The notes under the pieces are model-generated. The model saw only the letters and a program-made list of their open reading frames with translations, made no database searches and was not told where the DNA came from. A stretch of DNA of 14,792 nt from DASQUP01 sp035641235. Its GTDB lineage: Bacteria > Actinomycetota > CADDZG01 > WHSQ01. Of this stretch, positions 6,024-13,330 are shown piece by piece (within the stretch, counting starts at the first letter, position 1; every line of letters starts with the position of its first letter). The stretch spans positions 1 to 14,792 of the forward strand of contig DASQUP010000075.1 of NCBI GenBank assembly GCA_035641235.1. Direction: 5' to 3'. The translations under genes were made by a program, and so were the position numbers.

Positions 6024-7700
6024 ATGCAAGATCAGATCGGCAGGCGACAGCTCGCTGCCTTGGTCGAGGCGGGGATAAGTCTCGCATCCGAACTCGAGTT
6101 GGATGTGCTGTTGCAGCGAATCGCGAACCTCTCGCGGGATGTGATCGGTGCTCGATACGGCGCGGTTGGGGTGGTTGATTCTGAAGGGCAACTGGTCCGC
6201 TTCGTCCACTCCGGGATCAGCGAGGAGCGCGTGAAGGAAATAGGCGAGCTCCCCAAGGGAGTTGGTTTGCTCGGCGTCCTAATTGAGGAAGGCCGCCCGC
6301 TTCGCCTCCATGAGATTAAGGATCACCCCAAGTCGTCGGGATGGCCCGAACATCACCCGGAGATGCACAGTTTTCTCGGAGTGCCCATCATCGGGAGGAG
6401 GCGCATCCTCGGTCGCCTCTACTTGACCGAGAAGGAAAGCGAGAGGGATTTTTCGAAAGACGACGAGCGGATCGCCATGATGTTCGCGGCGCAGGCGGGC
6501 GTTGCAATCGAGAATGCGAACCTCTATGAGGAGGTTCGCCGTCGGAGTACTGAACTGGCGCGCCGAGTGAACGAGCTGTCCTCGGTCGAGCGCGTCGCCA
6601 GCCTTCTGATAACGGAGGGCGCGGCAGAGGAGACCCTCGACTCCATCGCGCACGAGGCTCGTCATTTGACCGATGCGGATTCCACAACCATCAGCTTGCT
6701 CAACGAGGTGACGGGTGAACTTGTAATCAGGTTCGCTTCGGAGGCTGTTCCGACAAACGAGGGCGTTGTTGGGATCCGTCTCGCGCCTGCGAGCTCAAAG
6801 GCCCACGGTGCCCTGAGCCGTCTTGCGCCCCAGGTCGCTGCCGATCTGGCTGCTGATCCGGAGGTTCACCGAGAGACGATCGGCAAACTCCGCCATCCGC
6901 GTGCCGGGGCGTTCGTGCCGCTGATTGTGAGGGGCAAAGGCGTGGGGGTCCTGTCCGCTTACCATCGAGACGTCGGTCGGACCTTCCACGAGGACGACCT
7001 CTCCATCCTTCAAATCCTGGCGAACCAAGCAGCGATCGCTCTAGAGAATGAGCGCCTGACCGAGGCCCTAAAGGATCTCGCCGTCCTGGAGGAGAGGGAA
7101 CGGATTTCGAAGGAACTGCACGACGGCGTCATTCAATCGATTTACTCCGTGGGACTCCATTTGCAGGGTTCGATGTCACTAATGCAGAGGGATCCAGATA
7201 CAGCTGCGGCCCGCATCGAGGCATCAATCAACGAATTGGACAACGTCGTGCGGGACGTGAGGAGCTACATCTTCGAATTGCTCCCCAAGCAGGCTAAGGA
7301 GCGGGGGGTAGCAGAGACGATACGGGGATTGGGCCGCGACCTCGAAGTCAATACACTCGCAAATGTCGAGGTATACGCAGATGAGAGCGTATTTTTGGGA
7401 CTGGATGAGCAACAGCAATCGGACGTGATCCAGATAGTGCGGGAGGTCGTATCCAACACCGCTCGCCACGCCCAGGCCGGCCATGTCGTCATCTCCGCCG
7501 CGTCATCCGGGAAGGAACTGGTCGTCACGGTCGAGGACGACGGCGTTGGATATGACCCGGATTCGGTCGCGCGTGGGCACGGCCTCGACAATATGGCTCG
7601 GCGCGCCGAAAGACTTGGGGGTACGGTTGACATCGAGCGCGGAGAATCCGCCGGAATGAAACACATGCTGCGGATCCCGCTTCCACAGGAAGGCGGATGA
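6024..7700 (+). CDS. devS: DevS/DosS-like GAF-GAF histidine kinase, probable heme sensor
   Basis: This 558-residue kinase lacks membrane segments. Domains: GAF-A about 12-165, GAF-B about 187-345, HisKA_3 about 355-420 with phospho-acceptor H366 ('ELHDGVIQ'), and HATPase about 465-555 with the N-box 'EVVSNTARHA' (N478) and 'VEDDGVGYD'. GAF-A follows mycobacterial DosS closely. 'HHPEMHSFLGVPI' places H111 at the DosS heme ligand His149, and 'GRLYLTEK' places Y133 at the distal Tyr171. DosS and DosT sense oxygen, NO, CO or redox state through this heme. That this protein binds heme is an inference from those two residues. It starts about 50 residues shorter than DosS at the N-terminus. ATG 6024 has AGGA 8 bases upstream. 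The regulator gene follows after 4 bases, so they form one operon. Confidence 0.9.
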   Translation: MQDQIGRRQLAALVEAGISLASELELDVLLQRIANLSRDVIGARYGAVGVVDSEGQLVRFVHSGISEERVKEIGELPKGVGLLGVLIEEGRPLRLHEIKDHPKSSGWPEHHPEMHSFLGVPIIGRRRILGRLYLTEKESERDFSKDDERIAMMFAAQAGVAIENANLYEEVRRRSTELARRVNELSSVERVASLLITEGAAEETLDSIAHEARHLTDADSTTISLLNEVTGELVIRFASEAVPTNEGVVGIRLAPASSKAHGALSRLAPQVAADLAADPEVHRETIGKLRHPRAGAFVPLIVRGKGVGVLSAYHRDVGRTFHEDDLSILQILANQAAIALENERLTEALKDLAVLEERERISKELHDGVIQSIYSVGLHLQGSMSLMQRDPDTAAARIEASINELDNVVRDVRSYIFELLPKQAKERGVAETIRGLGRDLEVNTLANVEVYADESVFLGLDEQQQSDVIQIVREVVSNTARHAQAGHVVISAASSGKELVVTVEDDGVGYDPDSVARGHGLDNMARRAERLGGTVDIERGESAGMKHMLRIPLPQEGG

Positions 7701-7704
7701 GAGA

Positions 7705-8364
7705 TTGGCTGAGCCGCTGAAGATAATGCTTGTGGACGATCACGAGGTCGTCAGGCAAGGCCTCAAGGCGTTGCTGGACGTCGAGGACGACATCTCTGTA
7801 GTCGCGGAGGCCTCATCCGGGCGCGAAGCCCTGGACATGGCCAAGATCTACTCGCCGAACGTCGTTGTGATGGACGTCAGGATGCCGGACGGTGGCGGTG
7901 TCGAGGCGTGCCGTGACATCCGAGACGACAACTCCGATATCCAGATCATCATGCTGACGTCCTATTCGGATGACGAGGCGCTGTTCAACTCGATCATGGC
8001 AGGGGCCGCGGGGTTCGTCCTCAAGCAGATACGCGGACGGGACCTCATAGAGGCGATCAGAACCGTCGGATCCGGCAAGTCCTTGCTCGACCCCGGAGTA
8101 ACGAAGAGGGTTCTCGAACGGCTCCGAAAGGCGAAATTCGAAGAGAAGGACCCGAAACTCGCTCGGCTTTCACCTCAGGAGGAGCGCATTCTCGACATGA
8201 TCGGCGAAGGGCTTACCAATCGCCAGATCGCCGAACGAATCCACCTCTCCGACAAGACCGTCAAGAACTACGTCTCGAACATCCTCGCGAAGCTCGAAGT
8301 AGCTCGGCGCGCCGAGGCTGCTTCGTATGTGGCGAGGGTGCGCGCCGAACGACCCGAGGAGTAA
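7705..8364 (+). CDS. devR: DevR/DosR-like NarL-family response regulator
   Basis: This 219-residue protein has a receiver domain (about 5-122) and a LuxR/NarL helix-turn-helix (about 153-212). Receiver residues are D11-D12, phospho-acceptor D57 ('VVVMDVRMPDG'), T85 in 'LTSYSDDEA' and K107. The linker 'GSGKSLLDP' and the output helix 'GLTNRQIAERIHLSDKTVKNYVS' follow mycobacterial DevR closely. K184, K187 and N188 align with the DevR residues that contact the GGG-C arm of its box. That predicts a similar operator, matching the GGGCC-N4-GGCCC sites nearby. The start is TTG 7705, with AGGAAGGCGG upstream, four bases after the kinase stop. It is the natural partner of that kinase. No box precedes the kinase operon, so auto-activation is not evident. 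Confidence 0.92.
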   Translation: MAEPLKIMLVDDHEVVRQGLKALLDVEDDISVVAEASSGREALDMAKIYSPNVVVMDVRMPDGGGVEACRDIRDDNSDIQIIMLTSYSDDEALFNSIMAGAAGFVLKQIRGRDLIEAIRTVGSGKSLLDPGVTKRVLERLRKAKFEEKDPKLARLSPQEERILDMIGEGLTNRQIAERIHLSDKTVKNYVSNILAKLEVARRAEAASYVARVRAERPEE

Positions 8365-8412
8365 CCCGGCCCGCTCGGGGCTAGGCCCGCGCTGGGCTCG
8401 GCGCGCCGCCCG

Positions 8413-8453
8413 AATGGCAATCGACCCCCACCCTTTGGGGGTGGATCGCCATT
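8413..8453. terminator. 17-bp near-perfect hairpin after the two-component operon
   Basis: AATGGCAATCGACCCCC (8413-8429) pairs with GGGGGTGGATCGCCATT (8437-8453) at 15 of 17 positions across a 7-base loop. GC-rich flanks (around 8400-8412 and 8454-8467) can extend the stem imperfectly. It starts 48 bases after the regulator stop and ends 52 bases before the box of the ATPase gene. It probably separates the two transcription units. There is no T-tract, so factor-assisted or structure-only termination is assumed. Confidence 0.6.
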
Positions 8454-8505
8454 TCGGCGCGCGGCGGGTCACTGGCTGAGACCTGACGCCTGACGCCCCG
8501 TGGTT

Positions 8506-8519
8506 GGGCCGTCCGGCCC
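8506..8519. promoter_or_regulatory. DevR-box-like palindrome, perfect copy (upstream of ATPase)
   Basis: GGGCCGTCCGGCCC has perfect 5-base arms and lies 35 bases before the GTG start at 8555. A TTG at 8504 overlaps it, which is one reason to reject that codon as the ATPase start. Read on the plus strand, the box is followed by TACCGG. Confidence 0.65.
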
Positions 8520-8554
8520 TACCGGCGCGCCGGGCCCGAGAGGACCATGTTCTC

Positions 8555-10933
8555 GTGAATAGAATTCAGGGTTCCGGCACGAACCTCATCCTCGCTCTGC
8601 TGTCCGCGTGCGGAATCGCGGCCGGCGCGGCACTGTGGTTGTCTGACCGCGACGGGGTCGCGGATCTCGTTTGGGCGGCCACCACAACGGCTGCTCTTGC
8701 CCCCCTCTTCCTGACGGTGGTCCGGGACCTTCTGCGGGGCCGGGCGGGCGTCGACCTAATCGCCCTGGCAGCCATCGGGTCCGCAGTGGTGCTCGGCGAA
8801 TACCTGGCCGGCGCCGTTGTTGCTCTCATGTTGTCCGGCGGGGGTGCCCTCGAGGACTACGCCGGCAACAGGGCCCGGCGCGCCCTAACGGGGCTTGTCG
8901 AACGCGCCCCCAGGAGTGCCCATCGCGTCTCCGACGACAGACTCGAGACCGTTCCGGTGGCAGACATCGAGGCTGGTGACATCCTGTTGGTCAAACCGGG
9001 CGAAATCGTTCCGGTAGATGGCGTGGTCGAGATGGGGGCCGCAGTCCTCGACGAGTCCGCCATTACGGGTGAGTCCCGTCCCGTGGAGAGGCCAATCGGG
9101 GACCTCATCCGAAGCGGCGTGGTAAATGCCGGCGGCCCCCTCAATCTGCGAGCCGCCGCCAAGGCCGAGGCCAGCACCTATGCCGCGCTGATCAGGCTGG
9201 TCCAGGAGGCGCACTCCCAGAAGGCCCCTTTTGTCAGGATGGCCGACCGCTTCGCCGTCCTGTTCGTGCCGTTCAGTTTTGCAGTGGCGGGACTTGCGTG
9301 GCTCGTGTCCGGCGACCCGGTACGAGGCCTTGCCGTCCTGGTGGTTGCGACACCCTGCCCGCTCATCTTGGCCGCCCCAGTGGCGATCGTGTCCGGCATC
9401 TCCCGGGCGGCGCGGCGCGGCGTGATCGTGAAGAGCGGTGCCGCCTTGGAGGGACTGGCACGCGCCCGCATCCTTCTTTTGGACAAGACCGGAACGCTAA
9501 CGACCGGAAGCTCCGAGGTGACGGACATAGTCGCGTTCGGATCGTACACACCAAACGAGGTGCTTCGGCTCGCCGCTTCGCTCGACCAGGTCTCTCCCCA
9601 TGTGCTCGCATCCGCCATCGTCAGAAGCGCGCACGAACGCGGCCTAAGGCTGTCGTTCCCAAGCGACACCCGCGAGCAGCTGGGGACCGGCATCAATGGG
9701 CACGTCGACGGACTGAGCGTCGCCGTCGGCAAGGCCTCCCTCGCGCAGATTCCACCGGCATCCAAGTCGGCGATAAGAAAGATCAGGCGGAGGTCGGCGC
9801 TCGAGGGCTCCTCGACTGTATTTGTTGCCCTCGAGGGCAGCCTCGCCGGCGCGATCATCCTTAACGACCCTGTGAGGGCCCACAGTTCCAGGACCCTCAA
9901 AGAGCTCCGGGCGGCGGGGATTCGCAAGATCGTCATGGTTACGGGCGATCAGGCGGGCGTCGCCGAGACGGTCGGCATGGTCGTGGGAGCGGATCTCGTG
10001 CTGGCCGAGCGAACGCCGGCCGACAAGGTCGACAGCGTGCTCGCAGCTCGCACAGAGGGACCGACGCTAATGGTGGGCGACGGCATCAACGATGCGCCCG
10101 CCCTCGCAGCCGCCGACGTCGGCGTGGCGATGGGTGCGCGCGGAGCAACCGCGTCGTCCGAGGTCGCCGATGTCGTCGTGGTGGCCGATCGGTTTGACGG
10201 CGTCGCCGAGGCCATCCGAATCGCCCGGCGATCGCGATCGATCGCCCTCCAAAGCGTCATAGCGGGCATGACGTTGTCGACAGTTGGAATGGCCTTCGCC
10301 GCCGCCGGGATGTTGGTCCCGGTTGCAGGCGCGATGGCTCAGGAAATCATCGACGTCGCCGTCATCGCCAATGCCCTCCGGGCGCTGAGGCCTCGTAGGA
10401 GTCCCCGCGTCTTGGCCGCCCCGCCCATCGGCGGCCAGGTACGCCTGGACCACCGCAGAATGTTGCCCGACGTGGACCGCTTGCGAGCCGTGGCGGACGG
10501 GATGGACATGCTGGACTCGTACCGTCTCGACGAAGAACTCCACGCGATCCGGGCCTTCCTCGAGGACGTCGTCCTACCTCATGAAAAGGAGGAGGATGCC
10601 GTCCTGTATCCCATCGTCGCCCAGCTGATCGGCGGGCGAGACCCAACCGCCACCATGAGCCGGGAGCATCTTGAGATCAGGCACCTCGTCAGGCTCTACG
10701 GCAGCATCGTCGACGACTTGCCCGATGGAGGTCCCGACGAGGAGGACCTGAGGGACCTGCGAAGGACGTTGTATTCCTTGCACGCCATCCTTCGTCTTCA
10801 CATCGCACAGGAGGAAGAGTCCTACCTGACGCTTCTGGAGGATTCCCTCAGCCCAGAAGTGGCCCCTTGGCCGAACGACGATCGGCCCTCGACCGTCGGG
10901 TCCTCCGGCCCTAGGAGACGAAAGCCGCTCTGA
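8555..10933 (+). CDS. P1B-5-type metal-transporting ATPase with C-terminal hemerythrin domain
   Basis: This 792-residue membrane ATPase has no N-terminal metal-binding domain. Four membrane segments lie within about 11-94, and the actuator has TGES at about 171. TM 233-252 follows, then the ion-site helix with TPCPL (266-270), then the phosphorylation motif DKTGT (D310). 'VMVTGD' and 'MVGDGINDAPA' follow. The last two segments (about 565-610) contain 'STVGM' and 'QEIIDVAVIANALR'. These features fit P1B-5 pumps, where nickel or iron export has been reported (Sinorhizobium Nia) and a di-iron hemerythrin tail was described in Acidothermus. The tail (about 643-763) keeps H676-x3-E680, H705, H710, H743, H749 and E753. 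The usual HP dipeptide of the nucleotide domain reads PH ('VSPHVLAS'). GTG 8555 is chosen: GAGAGGA is 9 bases upstream. The substrate metal is unproven. Confidence 0.88.
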   Translation: MNRIQGSGTNLILALLSACGIAAGAALWLSDRDGVADLVWAATTTAALAPLFLTVVRDLLRGRAGVDLIALAAIGSAVVLGEYLAGAVVALMLSGGGALEDYAGNRARRALTGLVERAPRSAHRVSDDRLETVPVADIEAGDILLVKPGEIVPVDGVVEMGAAVLDESAITGESRPVERPIGDLIRSGVVNAGGPLNLRAAAKAEASTYAALIRLVQEAHSQKAPFVRMADRFAVLFVPFSFAVAGLAWLVSGDPVRGLAVLVVATPCPLILAAPVAIVSGISRAARRGVIVKSGAALEGLARARILLLDKTGTLTTGSSEVTDIVAFGSYTPNEVLRLAASLDQVSPHVLASAIVRSAHERGLRLSFPSDTREQLGTGINGHVDGLSVAVGKASLAQIPPASKSAIRKIRRRSALEGSSTVFVALEGSLAGAIILNDPVRAHSSRTLKELRAAGIRKIVMVTGDQAGVAETVGMVVGADLVLAERTPADKVDSVLAARTEGPTLMVGDGINDAPALAAADVGVAMGARGATASSEVADVVVVADRFDGVAEAIRIARRSRSIALQSVIAGMTLSTVGMAFAAAGMLVPVAGAMAQEIIDVAVIANALRALRPRRSPRVLAAPPIGGQVRLDHRRMLPDVDRLRAVADGMDMLDSYRLDEELHAIRAFLEDVVLPHEKEEDAVLYPIVAQLIGGRDPTATMSREHLEIRHLVRLYGSIVDDLPDGGPDEEDLRDLRRTLYSLHAILRLHIAQEEESYLTLLEDSLSPEVAPWPNDDRPSTVGSSGPRRRKPL
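10898..10911. promoter_or_regulatory. DevR-box-like palindrome, one mismatch, inside the ATPase 3' end
   Basis: GGGTCCTCCGGCCC has one mismatch in the left arm. It is inside ATPase codons but 59 bases before the CBS-BON start at 10971, close to the 50-54 base spacing elsewhere. It could give the downstream genes their own inducible promoter. Confidence 0.4.
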
Positions 10934-10970
10934 GCATGATGGAGTCCACAACCATGAAAGGGATGGACAG

Positions 10971-11690
10971 ATGAGAGACATGCGAGTTAAGGACGTTATG
11001 ACCCACTTAGTGGTCACGTTCCAGCCACGCGACTTGGTGCACGAAGCCGCACGGCGGCTGGCACAGAACCACATTAGCGGCGCGCCCGTAGTCGAGAAGG
11101 GCAAGGTCATCGGAATCGTTACCGAATACGACATCGTTCGAGCAATCGCCCGGCCGGCTCCGGTCGACCGGAAGCTGTCGTTCTTGGACCTGCTTACGCA
11201 AGACGTCCACCGAACCAACGGCAACGGTGAGCCAAAAGGCCTGCGGGTCGACGACATCATGACCCGACACGTAGCCGTCATTTCGGATGAAGCAACAATC
11301 TGGGAAGCTGCGACGTCCATTGAACGCCGCGGTGTCAAGCGGCTCCCCGTGGTCGACATCCAGGGCCACCTATGCGGCATCATCTCCCGCGCCGATCTGG
11401 TGAGAGTGATGGGGCGTTCGGATCCCGTGATCCGATCCGAGGTCCTCGACAGCATCGAAGCAGTGGGTTCCGACTCAATCGGTGACGTCGCGGTCAAGTG
11501 CCTCAAGGGAACCGTCACGCTCTCGGGCCGCGTCGATCGCAAGACCACTCACGAGATCGCTCTCAAGTTGGCCGCGAACGTCCCCGGAGTGCTGAAGGTC
11601 CGCGACCGATTGGAGCACGAGTGGGACGACACGAAGATGAGGCTCCCCGTGCCGGCCCCAGACCGTCGCCACTGGGCCTCCAGGCCATAG
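10971..11690 (+). CDS. CBS-CBS-BON protein
   Basis: This 239-residue protein has CBS1 at about 4-62 ('RVKDVMTHLVVTFQPRDLV', 'KVIGIVTEYDIVRAIA'). A linker of about 25 residues is followed by CBS2 at about 86-145 ('RVDDIMTRHVAVISDEATI', 'HLCGIISRADLVRVMG'). The BON domain lies at about 148-218 ('DVAVKCLKGTVTLSGRVDRK', 'ANVPGVLKVRDRLEHEW'). A basic, proline-rich tail ends the chain. The architecture matches the gene at 1803, but with a full BON domain and a longer linker. The Bateman pair probably senses adenine nucleotides. No signal peptide is seen, so a cytoplasmic location is likely. ATG 10971 follows AAGGGATGG, and ATG 10980 is a possible alternative. It sits 37 bases after the ATPase stop in the same orientation, so an operon is likely. 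Confidence 0.86.
   Translation: MRDMRVKDVMTHLVVTFQPRDLVHEAARRLAQNHISGAPVVEKGKVIGIVTEYDIVRAIARPAPVDRKLSFLDLLTQDVHRTNGNGEPKGLRVDDIMTRHVAVISDEATIWEAATSIERRGVKRLPVVDIQGHLCGIISRADLVRVMGRSDPVIRSEVLDSIEAVGSDSIGDVAVKCLKGTVTLSGRVDRKTTHEIALKLAANVPGVLKVRDRLEHEWDDTKMRLPVPAPDRRHWASRP
11674..11687. promoter_or_regulatory. DevR-box-like palindrome, one mismatch, inside the CBS-BON 3' end
   Basis: GGGCCTCCAGGCCA matches at 9 of 10 arm positions. It ends three bases before the CBS-BON gene does (11690) and lies 35 bases before ATG 11723, exactly the spacing of the perfect box to the ATPase start. It overlaps coding sequence, so part of the match may be due to codon use. Confidence 0.38.
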
Positions 11691-11722
11691 GACGAAAACC
11701 GACCTGAGGAGGAGTGGGAGGA

Positions 11723-12139
11723 ATGACCACGTCCGCCGACAAACTCGTCAACGACGTCCTTGTTGTGTCCGAGGACCCCGGCTTCATCGTGAGGACGCAG
11801 GAGAGCCTGCGACCCGATGGGGTCGAGGTCCGCGGCTGCCTCGGTCCGGCCAACAACCCGTGCTCGCTGAGGCTCGAGGGGGTCTGTCCTCTAGCCGAGG
11901 GCGCCGACGTGGTAATCGTGGACTCCCCCCGGTCGGGAAGTTTCCTGTACGAGTGGGCATCGATGCCCGCCGGCGACTACGCCGAACGTCTCGCTCGAAC
12001 GTATCCGGGAGTGCCGGTCATACTGTGCGGCGCGCCGGAAGGTTCGAGTGGAGCGGTCGGAGAAGTCACGCACGTCGCGAACCGCGCGGCCGCCATCGAC
12101 TTTCTGTTCGCGCTCATCGGCGCAGTAGCAGCCGTTTAG
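11723..12139 (+). CDS. Cysteine-rich receiver-like protein (paralogue of the gene at 2401)
   Basis: This 138-residue protein has an alpha/beta layout like a response-regulator receiver: 'DVLVVSEDPGFIVRTQESL' first, 'ADVVIVDSP' as the central strand, and 'VPVILCGAPEGSS' later. The diagnostic block is C39-LGP-x4-C47-SL-x5-G-V-C55-PL. It parallels the cysteine block of the protein at 2401, with spacing C-x7-C-x7-C here and C-x7-C-x8-C there. C102 is a fourth cysteine. The D67 in 'VIVDSP' is the only candidate acceptor, and the usual N-terminal acidic pair is absent. Function unknown; redox or metal sensing is an inference from the cysteines and the neighbours. ATG 11723 is preferred over GTG 11714 because GAGGAGG lies 10 bases upstream of the ATG. 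It ends the ATPase operon. Confidence 0.75.
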   Translation: MTTSADKLVNDVLVVSEDPGFIVRTQESLRPDGVEVRGCLGPANNPCSLRLEGVCPLAEGADVVIVDSPRSGSFLYEWASMPAGDYAERLARTYPGVPVILCGAPEGSSGAVGEVTHVANRAAAIDFLFALIGAVAAV

Positions 12140-12194
12140 CCCGTTCTTTTCTTCTCTATGCCCCGTGGGGGTGCTCGGAGGAGAAAAGAACGGG
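12140..12194. terminator. Bidirectional terminator hairpin between convergent genes
   Basis: CCCGTTCTTTTCT (12140-12152) pairs perfectly with AGAAAAGAACGGG (12182-12194). The 29-base apical region has its own small hairpin (CCCC-GT-GGGG, 12161-12170). It begins right after the TAG of the receiver-like gene and ends 27 bases before the stop of the opposing flavoprotein gene. Internal T-rich and A-rich arms give some U-tract in either direction. Confidence 0.65.
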
Positions 12195-12221
12195 GCCCCG
12201 AAACGAACGGCGCGCCGGCGG

Positions 12222-13172
12222 TCAGTCCGGCAGCTGGAACGAGGACAGCTCGCGCGCGTCCTTGATGCTGTTAGTGATTGCCTCCATGTACATGGAGCGT
12301 TCAAATCCCGCGGGGTCGTTCGAGACTCGATGGCTTAGCGAACCCCGGAGCTGCGTGAGGGATTCGTAGCCGTTCCTGCCGAGCCACGTCCTCATGTCGC
12401 GAAGCACCTCTGCTATGTGGTCCCGGCCCCTCATTAAAAGCGCCGAGGCCATCATCGCCACATCCCCTCCGGCTGCAATGACCTTTAGCGCGTCACGTGC
12501 ACTATGGATCCCACCGGTCGCAGCGAGCGACGCTTCCACCCGCTTGTGGAGTACGGCGATCCATCGCAGTGCGGTTCTGAGCTCTTGGGAGACGCTCGGC
12601 GACGGCGCCGCCCTCAGCTCTCCCGAGTCGAGATCGATGTCGGGCTGGTAGAAGCGGTTGAACATGACGATGCCGTCGGCCCCGGCCCTTACGACCAGGT
12701 CGGCCATGTGGGCAAAAGCGTTGAAATACGGGCTCATCTTGACGGCCAGGGGAATCGATAGCTCACCTCGGACCGCCTCCACCAGATCGAGGTGCTGAAG
12801 CTCGACCATGGTCGATGTGGTCTCGATATCAGTCGCGAGGAAATACACGTTCAGCTCCAGGGCATCGGCACCGGCCTCCTGGAAGAGGCGGGCCTGGCGG
12901 ACCCAGGGCCCTCTCGTAGTCCCGTTCAGGCTGGCGATGACCGGGATTCCCAGGGCCCCCTTGGCGTCGGCCACCAAATCGAGGCGGCGGTCGGGCTCGT
13001 CGCCCTCGTGCACGATCTTTTCTTGGAAGACGGAGGGCAATACGACCGCGGCGACGCCGGCATCCTCCAGCTTCCGTAGCTCATCGATCGTGCCTGTGAG
13101 TGGAGAAGAGGACGCGACCACCGGGCTATCGAGGGCGAGTCCGAGGTATGTGGTACTCAAGTCCGCCGTCAT
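12222..13172 (-). CDS. Dihydroorotate dehydrogenase-like FMN oxidoreductase
   Basis: This 316-residue TIM-barrel flavoprotein matches the DHOD-like family by 'LGLALDSPVVASSSPLT' at the N-terminus, 'IASLNG' (79-84), 'ADALELNVYFLATD' (102-115), 'VKMSPYFN' (144-151), 'FNRFYQPDID' (171-180), and 'ATGGIHSARDALKVIAAGG' followed by 'MASALL' at the C-terminal FMN-phosphate site. The substrate signature NxSxPN of true class 1 dihydroorotate dehydrogenases is replaced by the ELNVYFLATD segment, so a role in pyrimidine synthesis is doubtful. Relatives of this 'DHOD-like' type are often near anaerobic or ferredoxin-linked genes (general knowledge), but the reaction is not established. ATG 13172 has only a weak ribosome site. 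It is divergent from the CBS gene at 13331 and convergent with the ATPase operon. No DevR-like box was found in its promoter. Confidence 0.82.
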   Translation of the reverse strand: MTADLSTTYLGLALDSPVVASSSPLTGTIDELRKLEDAGVAAVVLPSVFQEKIVHEGDEPDRRLDLVADAKGALGIPVIASLNGTTRGPWVRQARLFQEAGADALELNVYFLATDIETTSTMVELQHLDLVEAVRGELSIPLAVKMSPYFNAFAHMADLVVRAGADGIVMFNRFYQPDIDLDSGELRAAPSPSVSQELRTALRWIAVLHKRVEASLAATGGIHSARDALKVIAAGGDVAMMASALLMRGRDHIAEVLRDMRTWLGRNGYESLTQLRGSLSHRVSNDPAGFERSMYMEAITNSIKDARELSSFQLPD

Positions 13173-13330
13173 GCTCGATCCAGTCGTCCGACCCGGGGCC
13201 TAGGCACCGAACCTAGCCCCCTCCCGTCGTCTTTCCTCAGTGCCGTTTGAACTCATTGGAACCTGCCTTTGTGCCCTATTTCGGGCCCCGCCCGAGTGGG
13301 AGTCTCGACCTCGAGCAGGGAGGAGGACTG
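13173..13330. other. Divergent intergenic region (158 bases) without a clear operator
   Basis: This region must contain promoters for the DHOD-like gene (-) and the CBS/oxidase pair (+). Inverted-repeat fragments such as CGGGC-CCC-GCCCG (around 13282-13294) are present, but the spacing differs from the 14-base DevR-like palindrome. The AGGAGG site at 13321-13326 serves the ATG at 13331. Confidence 0.45.

Noticed and set aside
8504..8554. TTG at 8504 as the ATPase start
   Set aside because: It overlaps a perfect box, has no ribosome site, and adds 17 non-family residues; GTG 8555 has GAGAGGA at good spacing.
13280..13296. GGGCCCCGCCC region before the last CBS gene as a DevR-like box
   Set aside because: The palindrome spacing is 3 rather than 4 with shorter arms, so it is best explained by GC-rich sequence.
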